From positions 1-6,081 of the forward strand of contig DXFE01000008.1 in assembly GCA_019114585.1 (NCBI GenBank): a stretch of DNA of 6,081 nt, written 5' to 3'. Source of the DNA: Gemmiger_A avium (GTDB lineage: Bacteria; Bacillota; Clostridia; Oscillospirales; Ruminococcaceae). The position numbers and the translations under genes were made by a program. The notes under the pieces were generated by a model. It saw only the letters and a list, made by a program, of their open reading frames with translations. It made no database searches and was not told where the DNA came from. Of the stretch, positions 5,729 through 6,081 are shown one piece after another (the first letter of the stretch is position 1; each line of letters begins with the position of its first letter).

Positions 5729-6081
5729 TCATTTCAGTTCCACTACCGTTACACCCGCTTCGCCCTCGCCGTATCGGCCCAGGCGGAAGCTTTTCACGTT
5801 TTTGTGGCGGCGCAGATGCTCATGAATGGCGGTGCGCAGTGCACCAGTACCCTTTCCGTGAATCAGGTAAACCATCGTCTGACCGTTCATAACGGCATGA
5901 TCCAGGAACTGGTCAGTCTCCATCAGCGCCTCGTCTACCGTCATGCCCAGCAGATTAATCTCCATAGAGGCGCTGCGCTGACCGCGCTCTACGGTAACAC
6001 CGCCTTTGCGGGCAGGGGCCGGACGGGCAGATACGGGTTTGCTCGGCGCCTTTTTAAACTTGTCCGGAGCTTTCAGACCAG
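5729..6081 (-). CDS. mutS2: Endonuclease MutS2, C-terminal Smr domain (partial, runs off right edge)
   Basis: 117 codons are visible, read from 6079; the 5' part lies outside the window. The visible part starts with a basic, Pro/Ala-rich linker (about 30 residues), then the Smr nuclease domain. This has MEINLLGMTVDEALMETDQF, the diagnostic HGKGTGALR loop, and the end FRLGRYGEGEAGVTVVELK. Smr domains nick or cleave nucleic acid. Full MutS2 (about 780-800 residues) is a MutS-like ATPase that suppresses homologous recombination. In Bacillus subtilis it has also been shown to act on collided ribosomes (RqcU). A methionine at 5965 is internal and is not the start, because the frame and the family match continue upstream. 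The gene has its own terminator just after the stop. Confidence 0.93.
   Translation of the reverse strand, partial: GLKAPDKFKKAPSKPVSARPAPARKGGVTVERGQRSASMEINLLGMTVDEALMETDQFLDHAVMNGQTMVYLIHGKGTGALRTAIHEHLRRHKNVKSFRLGRYGEGEAGVTVVELK

Noticed and set aside
5508..5732. 74-codon minus-strand frame covering part of the repeat element
   Set aside because: It starts inside the last codons of mutS2, reads through the mutS2 terminator and then through the hairpins. The sequence looks like translated repeat DNA rather than a protein.

Overview
The window looks like chromosomal DNA from a moderately GC-rich gut Firmicute, most likely Oscillospiraceae/Ruminococcaceae (Faecalibacterium, Subdoligranulum or Gemmiger type). 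The clues are strong AGGAGG-type ribosome sites, U-tailed intrinsic terminators, the style of histidine kinase, and a Cthe_2159-type carbohydrate-binding lipoprotein. This placement is inferred from gene content and is not a database result.

Layout, left to right. Positions 1-332 hold no convincing gene, only three terminator-like hairpins; the one at 269-309 closes the lipoprotein gene. Positions 333-2000 (minus) encode a secreted carbohydrate-binding beta-helix lipoprotein that lacks only its first few codons. Positions 2001-2699 (plus) encode the kinase half (DHp plus ATPase) of a two-component sensor whose whole N-terminal sensor half is absent. These two genes meet head-to-head at about 2000, and each loses its 5' end at the same point, so one breakpoint explains both. 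Positions 2798-3835 (plus) encode a membrane-anchored HtrA/DegP-like serine protease with an intact catalytic triad but no PDZ domain. A perfect 18-bp bidirectional terminator (3838-3878) separates it from the convergent minus-strand gene at 3904-5376, an Lsa-type ABC-F ATPase of the ribosome-protection antibiotic-resistance group. Positions 5411-5650 hold a non-coding element of about 240 bp with a GC-rich palindrome at each end and several internal hairpins. Positions 5679-5719 hold the terminator of the minus-strand mutS2 gene, whose C-terminal Smr domain (5729-6081) runs off the right edge.

How the parts relate. The kinase fragment and the HtrA protease are co-oriented 98 bp apart, which resembles envelope-stress modules where a two-component system sits beside or controls htrA. 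The ABC-F gene is a single-gene unit between two terminators. Almost all of its upstream region is taken up by the structured element, which leaves only 34 bp of other sequence before the start codon.

The two items most worth following up are the structured element, which looks like a non-autonomous IS200/IS605-superfamily derivative that may carry an omega-RNA-like transcript, and the inverted junction at about 2000, which is either a real rearrangement or an assembly/amplification chimera.
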